Shown here in pieces: positions 25,401 through 33,743 of a stretch of DNA of 42,593 bases. The stretch's first letter is position 1; each line of letters starts with the position of its first letter. Below the pieces are notes generated by a model. It did no database searches. It saw only the letters and a program-made list of their open reading frames with translations, and was not told where the DNA came from. The translations under genes were made by a program, and so were the position numbers. Origin of the DNA: a virus. The stretch covers positions 1 to 42,593 of IMG/VR virus record IMGVR_UViG_3300031673_000143, one strand, 5' to 3'.

Positions 25401-25922
25401 TTATCGTTTAGGCAGATAAGCCCATACTCTAAATTGTCCTGAGTTCCCAACAGTAGTAGGATTAGCAAAAGTAACTTTAAGACGTGCTAAGTTTCCAATC
25501 TTACCCGCCATAGTAACGGCATCAGTAACACCGGAGGCAATAGCGCCACGCTGGAATACGTTCATTGCATATAATGTGTCGTTACCGGCATTGGCTTGAA
25601 CAGTTGTAATAGTTGAAACGGTCTGCCAAGACCCTTGATATGATGCGCCTAATTGACCTACTGTATTCATTACTTGCAAGGCTATTGTAACCTGCACGGT
25701 GTCATTAGACTGCCAAGCCACAGTGAAAAAATCAGTGCTATCATAAGGCAAATAACCATCTAAACTAAACGAGGTAGAGTAATTTGTAGTTGCTTTTGAC
25801 AGAGAAATGGGAATATCATAAGTAACCAACTTACCTTGAAGGGTATTTGTAATAGATGTGGATTGTGCAAATCCCAAAAAAGAGAATAGCACAAATAACA
25901 GAGAGATTAATTTAATCTTCAT
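25401..25922 (-). CDS. Exported capsid-region protein, possible decoration protein, 173 aa
   Basis: The start at 25922 (MKIKLISLLFVLFSFLGFAQ) gives a clean signal peptide, cut after FAQ; the upstream in-frame ATG would bury it. The mature part is Ser/Thr-rich and beta-predicted, ending in QFRVWAYLPKR. It overlaps the preceding gene by 11 bases. Its place between capsid and adaptor genes suggests a head or surface component, but a Sec signal is hard to square with cytoplasmic assembly. Confidence 0.62.
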   Translation of the reverse strand: MKIKLISLLFVLFSFLGFAQSTSITNTLQGKLVTYDIPISLSKATTNYSTSFSLDGYLPYDSTDFFTVAWQSNDTVQVTIALQVMNTVGQLGASYQGSWQTVSTITTVQANAGNDTLYAMNVFQRGAIASGVTDAVTMAGKIGNLARLKVTFANPTTVGNSGQFRVWAYLPKR

Positions 25923-26385
25923 TTTTTTCCTCAGTTGTATCCGCTTTCGCGGGTTGTGAAAACTCCTTCTGCAAATTCTCGTATTCATCAATGAGAGATT
26001 GATCCGAGCTTTTTACATAAGTACCATCTTTTTTAATTAGAATAGACTTTAATTCACCCAACCTAACTGCTTTTGCAATAATAGGATCAGATTTCTGGAA
26101 AGTCTGTTCAAATGTTTTAACTATTGATGTACCTGTTTTTGTTGGCGGTTTATCGACAATCTTAAATTCATTATTGAACTTTGGATGTTTTTTAATTTTA
26201 TTCAAAAGTTCGGTTTGACTATCTTCAATCGCGCAAATCCAATCATCACTTTTATTTGTCCTGATCTTATTACCGGCAGAATCCTCAACTAAGTTATTGT
26301 TCATACGTTCAAATGTCATGAGCAATTCCTCACCATCAAAAATTTTAGTTCCACCGCGATCAGTTGATAAAAAATAAATTAACAT
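25912..26385 (-). CDS. Hypothetical protein after the capsid gene, 157 aa
   Basis: AAGGAG precedes the ATG. The sequence is acidic and mostly helical (KTGTSIVKTFEQTFQKSDP, KEFSQPAKADTTEEKNED). No family recognised. Small acidic proteins here are often head completion or adaptor chaperones in short-tailed phages; that is inference from position. Confidence 0.55.
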   Translation of the reverse strand: MLIYFLSTDRGGTKIFDGEELLMTFERMNNNLVEDSAGNKIRTNKSDDWICAIEDSQTELLNKIKKHPKFNNEFKIVDKPPTKTGTSIVKTFEQTFQKSDPIIAKAVRLGELKSILIKKDGTYVKSSDQSLIDEYENLQKEFSQPAKADTTEEKNED

Positions 26386-26402
26386 ATTAACTCCTTAATT
26401 TA

Positions 26403-26418
26403 GGGGTGTTTCCACCCC
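26403..26418 (-). terminator. GNRA-loop hairpin downstream of the capsid gene
   Basis: In the leftward transcript GGGGTG-GAAA-CACCCC forms a six-base-pair stem capped by a GAAA (GNRA) tetraloop. No strong U-run follows, so it is more likely a stabiliser or processing element than a full terminator. Confidence 0.5.
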
Positions 26419-26428
26419 GATTAATTAT

Positions 26429-26445
26429 AGAATCTTAAAGATTCT
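26429..26445 (-). repeat. Inverted repeat AGAATCTT/AAGATTCT at the capsid gene stop
   Basis: Two eight-base arms separated by one base overlap the capsid stop codon. The same arm sequence forms the palindrome upstream of the gene at 27633-27652. Confidence 0.6.
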
Positions 26446-27620
26446 TATTTGTAATAGATACCATGTTTAGATTCATTAGGAATTTCAATTCCCAAATCAG
26501 CGTAAATTTTACACTGTTCAGCTGAAGATCCGATAGTCTGTACATCGTCTTCAATACGAAACTTCTGTGTTCCTTTACTATCATTCGCCATGTAACGTAA
26601 AGTAATATTTTCCCAATCTATGGCAAAGCCATAATTAGTAAATTTACCATCCATACGAGGATTCCAGTATACATTAACCATACCGAAAGGCGTTAGGTAA
26701 CGACTTAATTTAACTCCGTATTCTTCAGCAGGAATAGCAGTGACCTGATATCGGTCTTTCAAAATTTGATTAACTCCGGTAGTTAGGTTTGAACCTAAAT
26801 AGAAGTCTCTCATATCCGATCCACCGGTATCAAAGGTATTCTGCAAGAAAGCATCGAGAGAAGTTTCCGTAACAGTTGTATAAGCAACTTTGTTAGTAAC
26901 AACAGTACCAAGGAAACCTTTACCCCAAGTTACGGGAGAAGAACCGGTAGTATTACGACCGGAAGATGTTGAAAACATTAAGTTTCTCTCAAACATCTGT
27001 TTCATTTCTTCAACTCTTTTTTGAACCTGTTCATCATAAGTACGACCGTTTGTAAAATGCTTTGCACCTTGTTCCCTTGAGGTCATAGCAACAGATTCAT
27101 TAAAGATTGTCAGATAGTTTTGTAACTGAACTTCCTGAGTGGCGGTAGCCAAACGAGGTGTATTGTATTCAGGATTACGTGAGCCGATTTTTTTAACATA
27201 AGTACCGGTTTGAGAAACAGCGGTAATGTTAGATCCATCCATAGCAGTTACAGTAAGAGCAGACCCAGCAGTTAAAGCAGATACGTAAACTTCCTGTTCT
27301 GATTGTTCAATTAAAAGTATATCTCCTAATTGAAAGTATGTAGGATTATTAAGTTCGGTGTACATATTTTCGGTAGCTGATCCGCCAGTAATTGCGGTTG
27401 CAAGAGTATCTTGATGGGGATAGAGTGAATCTTCAAAGTAACTAAATAAACCTTTAGCGTCGGTTACTTCTTTAGATTGACGTTCTGAAAAATAAAGTTT
27501 TTGGAATAATTGTGATTGATAGGGCTTTAATAGATAAAGCAACGCATCATTATCAGGCATTTGGTTAGCATCCAATACTATATCGGAAGCTAAATTGCCC
27601 GTTAGAATAGTAGTAGCCAT
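26445..27620 (-). CDS. Major capsid protein, DUF5309/SU10-like
   Basis: A 391-aa HK97-fold capsid candidate. The N-terminus has LLYLLKPYQSQLFQKLYFSE; the central part TATQEVQLQNYLTIFNESVAMTSREQGAKHFTNGRTYDEQVQKR (quoted in part) is the signature of DUF5309/SU10-type capsid proteins, and the C-terminal domain has MVNVYWNPRMD and ITLRYMANDSKGTQKF. It lies directly after the scaffold gene, as expected. Flanking palindromes may regulate or stabilise this cistron, which must be highly expressed. Confidence 0.85.
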   Translation of the reverse strand: MATTILTGNLASDIVLDANQMPDNDALLYLLKPYQSQLFQKLYFSERQSKEVTDAKGLFSYFEDSLYPHQDTLATAITGGSATENMYTELNNPTYFQLGDILLIEQSEQEVYVSALTAGSALTVTAMDGSNITAVSQTGTYVKKIGSRNPEYNTPRLATATQEVQLQNYLTIFNESVAMTSREQGAKHFTNGRTYDEQVQKRVEEMKQMFERNLMFSTSSGRNTTGSSPVTWGKGFLGTVVTNKVAYTTVTETSLDAFLQNTFDTGGSDMRDFYLGSNLTTGVNQILKDRYQVTAIPAEEYGVKLSRYLTPFGMVNVYWNPRMDGKFTNYGFAIDWENITLRYMANDSKGTQKFRIEDDVQTIGSSAEQCKIYADLGIEIPNESKHGIYYK

Positions 27621-27632
27621 TGTAAACTCCTT

Positions 27633-27652
27633 AGAATCTTATATAAGATTCT
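27633..27652 (-). promoter_or_regulatory. 20-bp perfect palindrome just upstream of the capsid gene
   Basis: AGAATCTTATATAAGATTCT is perfectly self-complementary over 20 bases, between the scaffold stop and the capsid AAGGAG site. As RNA it is a stable hairpin next to the ribosome site; as DNA it could bind a dimeric regulator. Confidence 0.55.
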
Positions 27653-27654
27653 GT

Positions 27655-28602
27655 TTATCCCGCAGAGAGTTTTCTTGTCCTTTGTAATTGAGTAACGAGT
27701 CTACCGGCAGTTGATTCGGGTTTACCTTCTTCAAGTGTTTTCTTTGATATGATATTCTCATTGACTGTTTTACCAAGCTTTTCTAAATTCTCTTTGGTTT
27801 TTTTGTGAATTTTCTTAATTAAATCACTTTCTTTTTCACTTTTCAATGAATCGAAAGATTGAGCTTTGTACCAATCAATGACATCTTGAACAAATTCGTC
27901 CTGGTGATTCACATATAAATTCGACTTCAGTATATCCGGTATAATCTTTTCTTTGGCTTCAAACCAAGCATCAAGCAGTTTTGAAGCATCAATATTATCG
28001 GGAAGAAAAGCCTGCAATTTTTGAGTAGTCAATTTTACTGTTTGTTCTGCTGCTAATTCCTGAGCTTGTTTAATTGCGGGATTATCGTTAACGCTTGTTG
28101 AAATCTCCTTAGCCTTAGCCTCGAACATTTTTTCCAACCTTTTTACGATAACTTCATCACGTTTATCAAGCCACTTATTAAATCCTTCGGGATCTTCAAC
28201 AGGATCAGGAGCTTTACCAAGTTGATTTTCAGTCTCTTTATTGGCTGCTGTTTCAGCCGACTTCATTTCAGCTTGAGAAATCTTACCTTCAAGTTGTCTA
28301 AAATTGGTTTCTAAATCAATTAGCTTTTGGTTATTGTCATTTCCCCAACGTAGAGATTCACGATAAGACTTACCTACTTCTTTGAGGGGTCTACCGATTA
28401 GCCCTTTGGGTAAATTCATTTCCTCTGCTAATTCTTCAGTAACTAAAGATTCCTCAATTTTATCATCGCTTACGATAACGGGCGATTCTTCAATATTTGG
28501 AGTCTCTTCAACTGCTTCCACAATTGGAGCAGGTTGATTCTTTTGAATCAAGGTTTTTACGACACTTTGAGGTTGCTCGGTGTCAAGTTGAACATTTGCC
28601 AT
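27655..28602 (-). CDS. Capsid scaffolding protein
   Basis: A 315-aa acidic, helical, coiled-coil protein. The N-terminus is Glu/Pro-rich (IVEAVEETPNIEESPVIVSD), the middle has QLEGKISQAEMKSAETAANKE-type heptads, and the C-terminus is basic (GRLVTQLQRTRKLSAG), which in scaffolds binds the coat protein. Position between portal and major capsid is diagnostic. AAAAGGACG precedes the ATG. Confidence 0.75.
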   Translation of the reverse strand: MANVQLDTEQPQSVVKTLIQKNQPAPIVEAVEETPNIEESPVIVSDDKIEESLVTEELAEEMNLPKGLIGRPLKEVGKSYRESLRWGNDNNQKLIDLETNFRQLEGKISQAEMKSAETAANKETENQLGKAPDPVEDPEGFNKWLDKRDEVIVKRLEKMFEAKAKEISTSVNDNPAIKQAQELAAEQTVKLTTQKLQAFLPDNIDASKLLDAWFEAKEKIIPDILKSNLYVNHQDEFVQDVIDWYKAQSFDSLKSEKESDLIKKIHKKTKENLEKLGKTVNENIISKKTLEEGKPESTAGRLVTQLQRTRKLSAG

Positions 28603-28672
28603 AACGTCCTTTTGGATTAGTTAATATTATTATTATTAAAACTACAAAATAAACTTAATTAAAACAATAGAT

Positions 28673-28825
28673 TTAAGCTTTCAGTTTATATAATGATTTG
28701 AATAACCATATCAAATTATTATTCTCTCCTACTTTAACGCCAACAATATGATAAGTTACTATCTCCATTAGCCTAAGTCTACCGCAATCATCAACATAAC
28801 ACTCCGAAGTTAAAATTGATCTCAA
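28673..28825 (-). CDS. Small protein with TTG start, 50 aa
   Basis: A TTG at 28825 overlaps the portal stop (CATTGA) and AAGG lies four bases before the TGA. The frame of 50 codons reads MRSILTSECYVDDCGRLRLM, continues with EIVTYHIVGVKVGENNNLIW and ends in SLYKLKA. Hydrophobic alternation and the coupled start favour a real gene. It lies in the portal-scaffold gap, which would otherwise be about 220 bases. No function known. Confidence 0.5.
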   Translation of the reverse strand: MRSILTSECYVDDCGRLRLMEIVTYHIVGVKVGENNNLIWLFKSLYKLKA

Positions 28826-30768
28826 TGCCTTATCATTCCTTCCTTATCATTTAGCAAAATTTTAGCTTTATCCATATTTGATTTATCCTGCATCTGCTGT
28901 TGAGCAAATTGCTGTTGTGCTTGAGCCTGTTGTTGCTGCTGCTGTTTGGCTTGCTCGATTTCTTGAATGACTCTTTCACGGTCTTCATAAGTAATGGAAC
29001 GGATTTTCTCAATTTTCTTTTTCCGCCAGGTTGGAGACAGTAATAAGTCCTGATCTGCCTGTTCCATTTGTGACATTTCGGAAAATTCTATTTCTCTTTT
29101 GCTGTCACTTACCGATTCCTCGATAATTTCGAGTTCAAAATTGGAATCATCAAGATAATTTTTACCGTTTTGATTAACTTTTAAATATCCGGACTGAGGG
29201 TTTTCCTGAGATTGACTGTACATTTGGTCTTGTTGAAGTAATTGCAGCATTTCCGGTGTTAATGCTCCTCCTTCTACTTTCATAACATAAGGAGAATTAT
29301 CATACTTTTTCATAAACCACATCGTTTTATTACCCAAATCCTGTAAGAATCTATTGCGATTGTCTATGAATGCAGAAGTGAGAAGTTGACCCTGCATAAC
29401 CAGTGCATTAACCGCTTTAGCTGAGGTATGGGAAGCCGACATAGTGCCTGAGAAGGCTTTACCGCCTCCAATTTCGTCAATCATAGTCAGCATGGTATTC
29501 ATAATTTGCGCCCATTGAGGATTCATACCTTGAGATTTAACAGGTACTAAAGCGCCGGGTTGCATTACGGGTATATAACCTTCTTCCTTAACCATCCTAA
29601 TAGCTTCTTCAGGAGTTAATCCCGTCCCTTCTAAAGCTGGTAATACGATTTCATAAACATTTTTAATGTCAACACCAAAGGCATAGTCGATTTGTGCGAG
29701 TAATCTATTGGCTAATTGCTGCATTGATTTTAGTATATCGGTCATAGTCCAAATTTTACTCTTGAACTGGAAGGCTTGATAGATTGAATATGGGAATAAT
29801 TCCATATCAGTTTCTTCATACTCCAAAACATCAGTATAAGTGAACATATATTTATCTAACATTAGGCGCGGTACTTCAATAATATCCGCCGGGGGTAAAT
29901 CTTGCCCGGACTTAAAGTAAGGAATTTGCAGCATTCTCAAAGTTTTTTCTGCATCTTCTTTTTTTCTCTCCATAGAAACTATGGTTCCGCCAAATAAAAC
30001 GGCGTGATATATTCTTAATTCCTTATGGTAATGCTCTAAAACCGTAAGTAAATCTAAATCGGAGTTTCCATTTTTATTGTAGTTTACATAATATTGATGT
30101 TTTTTACGGCCCCAACGCATTGCGGCATCACCAATACTTAAATTTTGGGCTGCCTGTTTCCCATATAATCTCTCAACATCAATCCTGTACATATACCTTT
30201 TTTCAGCCATCCATTGCGCATCATTATGTTCATACTCAACTGAATTAACATCCCAAAGTAAATTCTGATAGTCAATATCCTTTAATTTTATAGTGTCTTC
30301 ACCGTTCCTATTAGTATCAGTATAAATTTTAGCGGCGCCATAAATCATAGCTACACCGGAGGCAAAAATATCTGAATATTTATATTCCGCAGAATTTAAG
30401 GATTCAATCATTTTTAATCTTAGAGTTGCTAAATTAGCTTTGACTTCTTTTTGGAATAATTGCTGCTGTTGCTGAGGATCATCCGAAATATCATCGGGGT
30501 CAATAATTACTTTGGCTTTTAATGATACTCTTGAATTTCTCTCAATAGAAATGATGGAATTTAATTTTTGGGGAATACTTGAAATTGAGAAAGGAATACG
30601 GTCTTGGAGAGCATATTCTCTTTTTTGTTCGTCAGTAAATGGGTCTGCAGAATAGTATCGTTCATTTTCAATTCCACGCTTCCATAATTTGGTAAAATAA
30701 TCAATTGCGCCATCGTGAATCTGGATTAATGTTTGAATGTCAATCGGGGTTTTAATGGGATTTTTCAA
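28822..30768 (-). CDS. Portal protein, P22 gp1-like
   Basis: A 648-aa portal that forms the DNA channel at the capsid vertex. The N-terminal DGAIDYFTKLWKRGIENERYYSAD, IPFSISSIPQKLNSIISIERN, and central MERKKEDAEKTLR and FPYSIYQAFQFKSKIWTMTD (motif region) are typical of podovirus portals. TSAKAVNALVMQGQLLTSAF precedes the C-terminal helices; the barrel region is Gln-rich (QQQQQQAQAQQQFAQQQMQ). The start overlaps the upstream gene by ATGA. Confidence 0.85.
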   Translation of the reverse strand: MKNPIKTPIDIQTLIQIHDGAIDYFTKLWKRGIENERYYSADPFTDEQKREYALQDRIPFSISSIPQKLNSIISIERNSRVSLKAKVIIDPDDISDDPQQQQQLFQKEVKANLATLRLKMIESLNSAEYKYSDIFASGVAMIYGAAKIYTDTNRNGEDTIKLKDIDYQNLLWDVNSVEYEHNDAQWMAEKRYMYRIDVERLYGKQAAQNLSIGDAAMRWGRKKHQYYVNYNKNGNSDLDLLTVLEHYHKELRIYHAVLFGGTIVSMERKKEDAEKTLRMLQIPYFKSGQDLPPADIIEVPRLMLDKYMFTYTDVLEYEETDMELFPYSIYQAFQFKSKIWTMTDILKSMQQLANRLLAQIDYAFGVDIKNVYEIVLPALEGTGLTPEEAIRMVKEEGYIPVMQPGALVPVKSQGMNPQWAQIMNTMLTMIDEIGGGKAFSGTMSASHTSAKAVNALVMQGQLLTSAFIDNRNRFLQDLGNKTMWFMKKYDNSPYVMKVEGGALTPEMLQLLQQDQMYSQSQENPQSGYLKVNQNGKNYLDDSNFELEIIEESVSDSKREIEFSEMSQMEQADQDLLLSPTWRKKKIEKIRSITYEDRERVIQEIEQAKQQQQQQAQAQQQFAQQQMQDKSNMDKAKILLNDKEGMIRH

Positions 30769-30968
30769 TTTACACTCACTTTCTGCTGAGCTAATCGTTC
30801 ACGAATAATTTTTCTTTCAGCTTTCCACACGCATTCACAAGGTATAAACATTTCTAAATTAGTGTCCCAGCCCTGATAACCCCTGCCGTAACATTTTTTA
30901 CAGTCTTCTGAATGAGCTAATTCAGCAATCTTTTTGAAATCTTCAAGTTGTTCTTCTCTTGATTTCAT
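30765..30968 (-). CDS. Small CxxC protein, 67 aa
   Basis: The core is EDCKKCYGRGYQGWDTN followed by IPCECVWKAE, a CxxCxGxG plus CxC arrangement like a single DnaJ-type zinc site. Similar in style to the 77-aa protein at 1861. Both ends overlap neighbours by ATGA. Role unknown; perhaps a late-operon regulator or portal-related accessory. Confidence 0.6.
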   Translation of the reverse strand: MKSREEQLEDFKKIAELAHSEDCKKCYGRGYQGWDTNLEMFIPCECVWKAERKIIRERLAQQKVSVN

Positions 30969-31219
30969 AATTGGTTCTCGAAAATTGGATTAAAACAGTT
31001 ATGGAAACTTTCTTGCTCATGTTTCCGAAGCGAGAGTTTTATGTCAATTCCTACATCCATAAGCATTTCTAACATGCCTTCTGAAATTTCATCTTGTTTT
31101 TCTAACCACGTTAAATATCTGACCAAAATATTTAATTCTTCTCGATCATAAAATTCATTTTGACAAAAATGATGTATTCTTGAATTTATACGAATAATTG
31201 CCTTTTCTTTATTGGTCAT
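30965..31219 (-). CDS. Hypothetical helical protein, 84 aa
   Basis: The frame is coupled at both ends (ATGA). The sequence is helical with paired aromatic/charged residues (RIHHFCQNEFYDREELNILV, LEKQDEISEGMLEMLMDVG). No family recognised. It lies between the terminase and portal genes. Confidence 0.55.
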   Translation of the reverse strand: MTNKEKAIIRINSRIHHFCQNEFYDREELNILVRYLTWLEKQDEISEGMLEMLMDVGIDIKLSLRKHEQESFHNCFNPIFENQL

Positions 31220-31590
31220 TTTGTTTTCCTATATAAATCAATGTAATGATATAATTCTTTACCGCAAACTTGAGCATCTTTAGACAAAAGAGTTTCAAAG
31301 GTAACGATATCACCACCAATAATTTTAGGTTCAATTTCTTTGCCTATGGCTTTATAACGATACTCTTGACCTGAGAAGGTTGAGGTGTCGCCTATAACCG
31401 GTTGTTTCTTTGGTAGTGGTACGCGGGCAATCATGCAGGTAAATCCTTTGTAAACACTCACCTTTGAATAAGTTAAAAATTCAGATTCATCCTGAGAGGT
31501 TCCATACTTCTTGGCGTTATAAATCATTGACCCCAATCGGTCTTTGATTATGTTTTCAGTTTTTTTAGGATCAATCTTAATTAAAGTCAT
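31216..31590 (-). CDS. Conserved-looking hypothetical protein, 124 aa
   Basis: Mixed alpha/beta protein, IDPKKTENIIKDRLGSMIYN at the start, then strands around KVSVYKGFTCMIARVPLP and IIGGDIVTFETLL. No motif recognised. ATGA coupling to both neighbours suggests it is part of the head operon. Confidence 0.58.
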   Translation of the reverse strand: MTLIKIDPKKTENIIKDRLGSMIYNAKKYGTSQDESEFLTYSKVSVYKGFTCMIARVPLPKKQPVIGDTSTFSGQEYRYKAIGKEIEPKIIGGDIVTFETLLSKDAQVCGKELYHYIDLYRKTK

Positions 31591-31787
31591 TTCTTCATTT
31601 TCCGTTCATAAGGCAGATAGTTTGATGATCCCATGGCATTAGGGACTTCTTCAGCTTTGTGGGCTTTACCTATACCATTTTTTACTGAGATAGGGTTAGC
31701 TTTGGGAAGTTTCATATCATTCGTTGAGGATTTCCCTGAGCCAAAGTTAAGCTCTTTTACTTTAGGTTTAATTTTAATATGTTCCAT
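31587..31787 (-). CDS. Small basic protein, 66 aa
   Basis: Lysine-rich and apparently unstructured (IKIKPKVKELNFGSGKSSTN, ending YLPYERKMKK). It follows the large terminase gene by eight bases, with AGGAG upstream. It might bind DNA or act as a head protein; nothing specific is recognised. Confidence 0.55.
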   Translation of the reverse strand: MEHIKIKPKVKELNFGSGKSSTNDMKLPKANPISVKNGIGKAHKAEEVPNAMGSSNYLPYERKMKK

Positions 31788-31795
31788 AATACTCC

Positions 31796-33268
31796 TTAAA
31801 ATGTTGATATTGTTTTTATTGATTTAGATTTTCTTTTACCCTGCCTATCATACTCGACCTTATCAGACTTAGGATATTTTGGGGGTATTAAGGCATAGAA
31901 CGGATATTTAAACCCATCGAACGCATGGTCATCAACTGAATTATCGTGTACAAAGTCCATACCATTTGAGTCCGGTTCATGAATAAAAGTTGTCATTTCC
32001 TTAATCAAATATTTGCATAATTGATGTATGAATAATTTAGCTTTATTATTTGATAAATGCAAGAACTCCTTTACGGCTTCATTTACGCCCTGCCGGTAGT
32101 TCTGTTTCCTGTTTAAGTTATTCTTTGATACTACAACCATACCAGGAGCTTTATCGCCCATTCTTTCATGGAATATCTTTCTGAATATCTGTATAGGTGT
32201 CTTATCATATCCTACATTTGAAATTTGGGAGATATCCATATTAGTATCATAAATAATTCTAAGTTTATGGTAACCCTTCTCCAATAAAAAATCTGCTATT
32301 AGGTTAGCTCTTTCCGATGGTGATTCGGAATCGGGGAGGTAGCATTCATCAAAACATATAATATTACCTTCATAATCACGCTGCAATACTTCAAGCACCG
32401 TAACATTACCATAATCCAAGCCGCCACAAGTGTTCCACGTGGAACGGAACTCATAATTATCAATGACATGCTTCTCACGCCTGAACTCTGAGAAGAACAT
32501 ACCCTCAAAGATATTCATATCTCCAAGTAGTTCAGCTTTCCTTTTACTTTCAGGAAGTGAGTTTAATATCCTGCCGTAATCCGAACGAGTTATAAAATAT
32601 TGGAAACGAGTTTCGGAATCCCAGCCATGGTAAGTCTCAAAGTTAAGTTTATCCTCAATTAAGGACTTTTGACACCAGTAAGCATTATCCCATCCATAAG
32701 TTTGAAGAAATGCAAAATCTTCCGCTCTCTCATTGCTTTCGTAAATCTTCTCATAGAATATTCGTTTGTGATAATTATGACTAATATTCCCGGGGTTAAA
32801 ACAAAACAACATCTTCGGCACTATCTTCAAATCCGTGGACCTGTTAATAGTTCCCAAAAATTCTAACTCTTCCTGCTTAAATAATTCCGATTGGTCTACA
32901 AATACATCCGCAAATTCTCTACCCTTACGCTCCTGAAATTCCTTTAAGTTATCTCCTGACAAAAACCTCACATAACTCCCCTTCGGCAGCGTTAATTTCA
33001 TTTCGGCTTTATTAAATGATTTCGCTAATTCAGGAAATTTCTGGAATAAAGGTGTTAAATGGATATCCCAAATATCCTGATATACCTTCATAATCATTAT
33101 TCCATTAGTCCCCGGATATTTTATACGCCTTAGTATCATTACCATATCCGAAGTATAACTCTTAGTTCCCCCTCTTGACCCTCCAAACCCTATCTTTCGC
33201 GCCTCTGAAAACTCATATAATTCATATAATTTAGCTTGTACGGGTTGAAAGTCAAAGTTTAGATCCAT
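31796..33268 (-). CDS. terL: Terminase large subunit
   Basis: A 490-aa packaging motor. Walker A is GGSRGGTKS (29-37, K36); Walker B is in FADVFVDQSEL (D125, with Gln next rather than Glu, as in the VDQAE-type terminases). The nuclease domain has GGLDYGN, RIIYDTNMD and a final HDNSVDDHAFDG. The start at 33268 is chosen because the overlapping upstream small ORF stops seven bases into it, giving coupling; the frame is open up to 33328 but that N-terminus looks unlike the family. Confidence 0.9.
   Translation of the reverse strand: MDLNFDFQPVQAKLYELYEFSEARKIGFGGSRGGTKSYTSDMVMILRRIKYPGTNGIMIMKVYQDIWDIHLTPLFQKFPELAKSFNKAEMKLTLPKGSYVRFLSGDNLKEFQERKGREFADVFVDQSELFKQEELEFLGTINRSTDLKIVPKMLFCFNPGNISHNYHKRIFYEKIYESNERAEDFAFLQTYGWDNAYWCQKSLIEDKLNFETYHGWDSETRFQYFITRSDYGRILNSLPESKRKAELLGDMNIFEGMFFSEFRREKHVIDNYEFRSTWNTCGGLDYGNVTVLEVLQRDYEGNIICFDECYLPDSESPSERANLIADFLLEKGYHKLRIIYDTNMDISQISNVGYDKTPIQIFRKIFHERMGDKAPGMVVVSKNNLNRKQNYRQGVNEAVKEFLHLSNNKAKLFIHQLCKYLIKEMTTFIHEPDSNGMDFVHDNSVDDHAFDGFKYPFYALIPPKYPKSDKVEYDRQGKRKSKSIKTISTF
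33256..33258. other. Junction note: small-ORF stop beside terL start
   Basis: The TAA of the small ORF (33259-33261) lies inside the second and third codons of terL, an arrangement that fits re-initiation. The three bases listed mark the first terL bases after that stop. Confidence 0.3.
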
Positions 33269-33429
33269 TGCGGTGTACCTATTTGAGAATTGCGAAAATT
33301 GGGAATGTAGATGATTGTGATAGAACATTTAGGGCGCTGTGCAAGGGCGTGGCGTGTTGGGGTGTGCCAGGTGGCTTTTGGGCTTAGTAGTTCCTTACTC
33401 TGTCTGTTTGGCTGGAGGTTGTTTATCAT
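33259..33429 (-). CDS. Possible small basic protein upstream of terL, 56 aa
   Basis: An ATG at 33429 follows AAAGGA by about ten bases. The frame of 56 codons starts MINNLQPNRQSKELLSPKAT and stops just inside terL. The product is basic and Pro/Gln/Arg-rich, and its DNA (33330-33420) is visibly more GC-rich than its surroundings, hinting at a different origin or a structured packaging site. Coding status is uncertain. Confidence 0.35.
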   Translation of the reverse strand: MINNLQPNRQSKELLSPKATWHTPTRHALAQRPKCSITIIYIPNFRNSQIGTPQWI

Positions 33430-33743
33430 GCAGGTAGTTCCTTTATATATTAACTATGCTTGTGTAGTGTAGATCGTATAAGTAATCGTGTGTATTTAGC
33501 AATCAATAACCTATTTTGTCATGTCCGATAATATCCAATTATGTAAACTTCGCCATATTTGGTATGCTCTGGAATTATGTTTTACCGTAAAAATCTTTCA
33601 TTATCACACTATTTAAGCCCTGCAATCGCCCAAATATACCTGAAGATATTAAGTTTATATCCACACTTAATGCAACCGCTTTATTTTTTGATTGTTTTCG
33701 CACTATTAAAAGTGTTTTACCGTCTTTTCTTTCCATTTTCAAA
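33329..33743. other. 415-bp terS-terL spacer
   Basis: This spacer holds two possible leftward small ORFs (33259-33429 and 33575-33736), a GC-rich patch at about 33330-33420, and an AT-rich centre (33430-33570) in which I see no gene. The 11-mer TGTTTTACCGT occurs at 33578-33588 and 33713-33723. A pac or cos site would be expected near the terminase genes, but no diagnostic motif can be read. Confidence 0.5.
33575..33736 (-). CDS. Possible small protein between terS and terL, 53 aa
   Basis: The frame starts seven bases after the terS stop and reads MERKDGKTLLIVRKQSKNKA, ending in MKDFYGKT. Hydrophobic alternation (LLIV, VALSVDINLI) looks protein-like. No good ribosome site is present, so translation would depend on coupling. 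Both ends contain the same ACGGTAAAACA element. Confidence 0.35.
   Translation of the reverse strand: MERKDGKTLLIVRKQSKNKAVALSVDINLISSGIFGRLQGLNSVIMKDFYGKT

Noticed and set aside
33578-33723. 11-mer TGTTTTACCGT repeated 135 bases apart as an attachment or packaging site
   Set aside because: It is short, there is no integrase, and both copies lie inside a possible small ORF; no further support.
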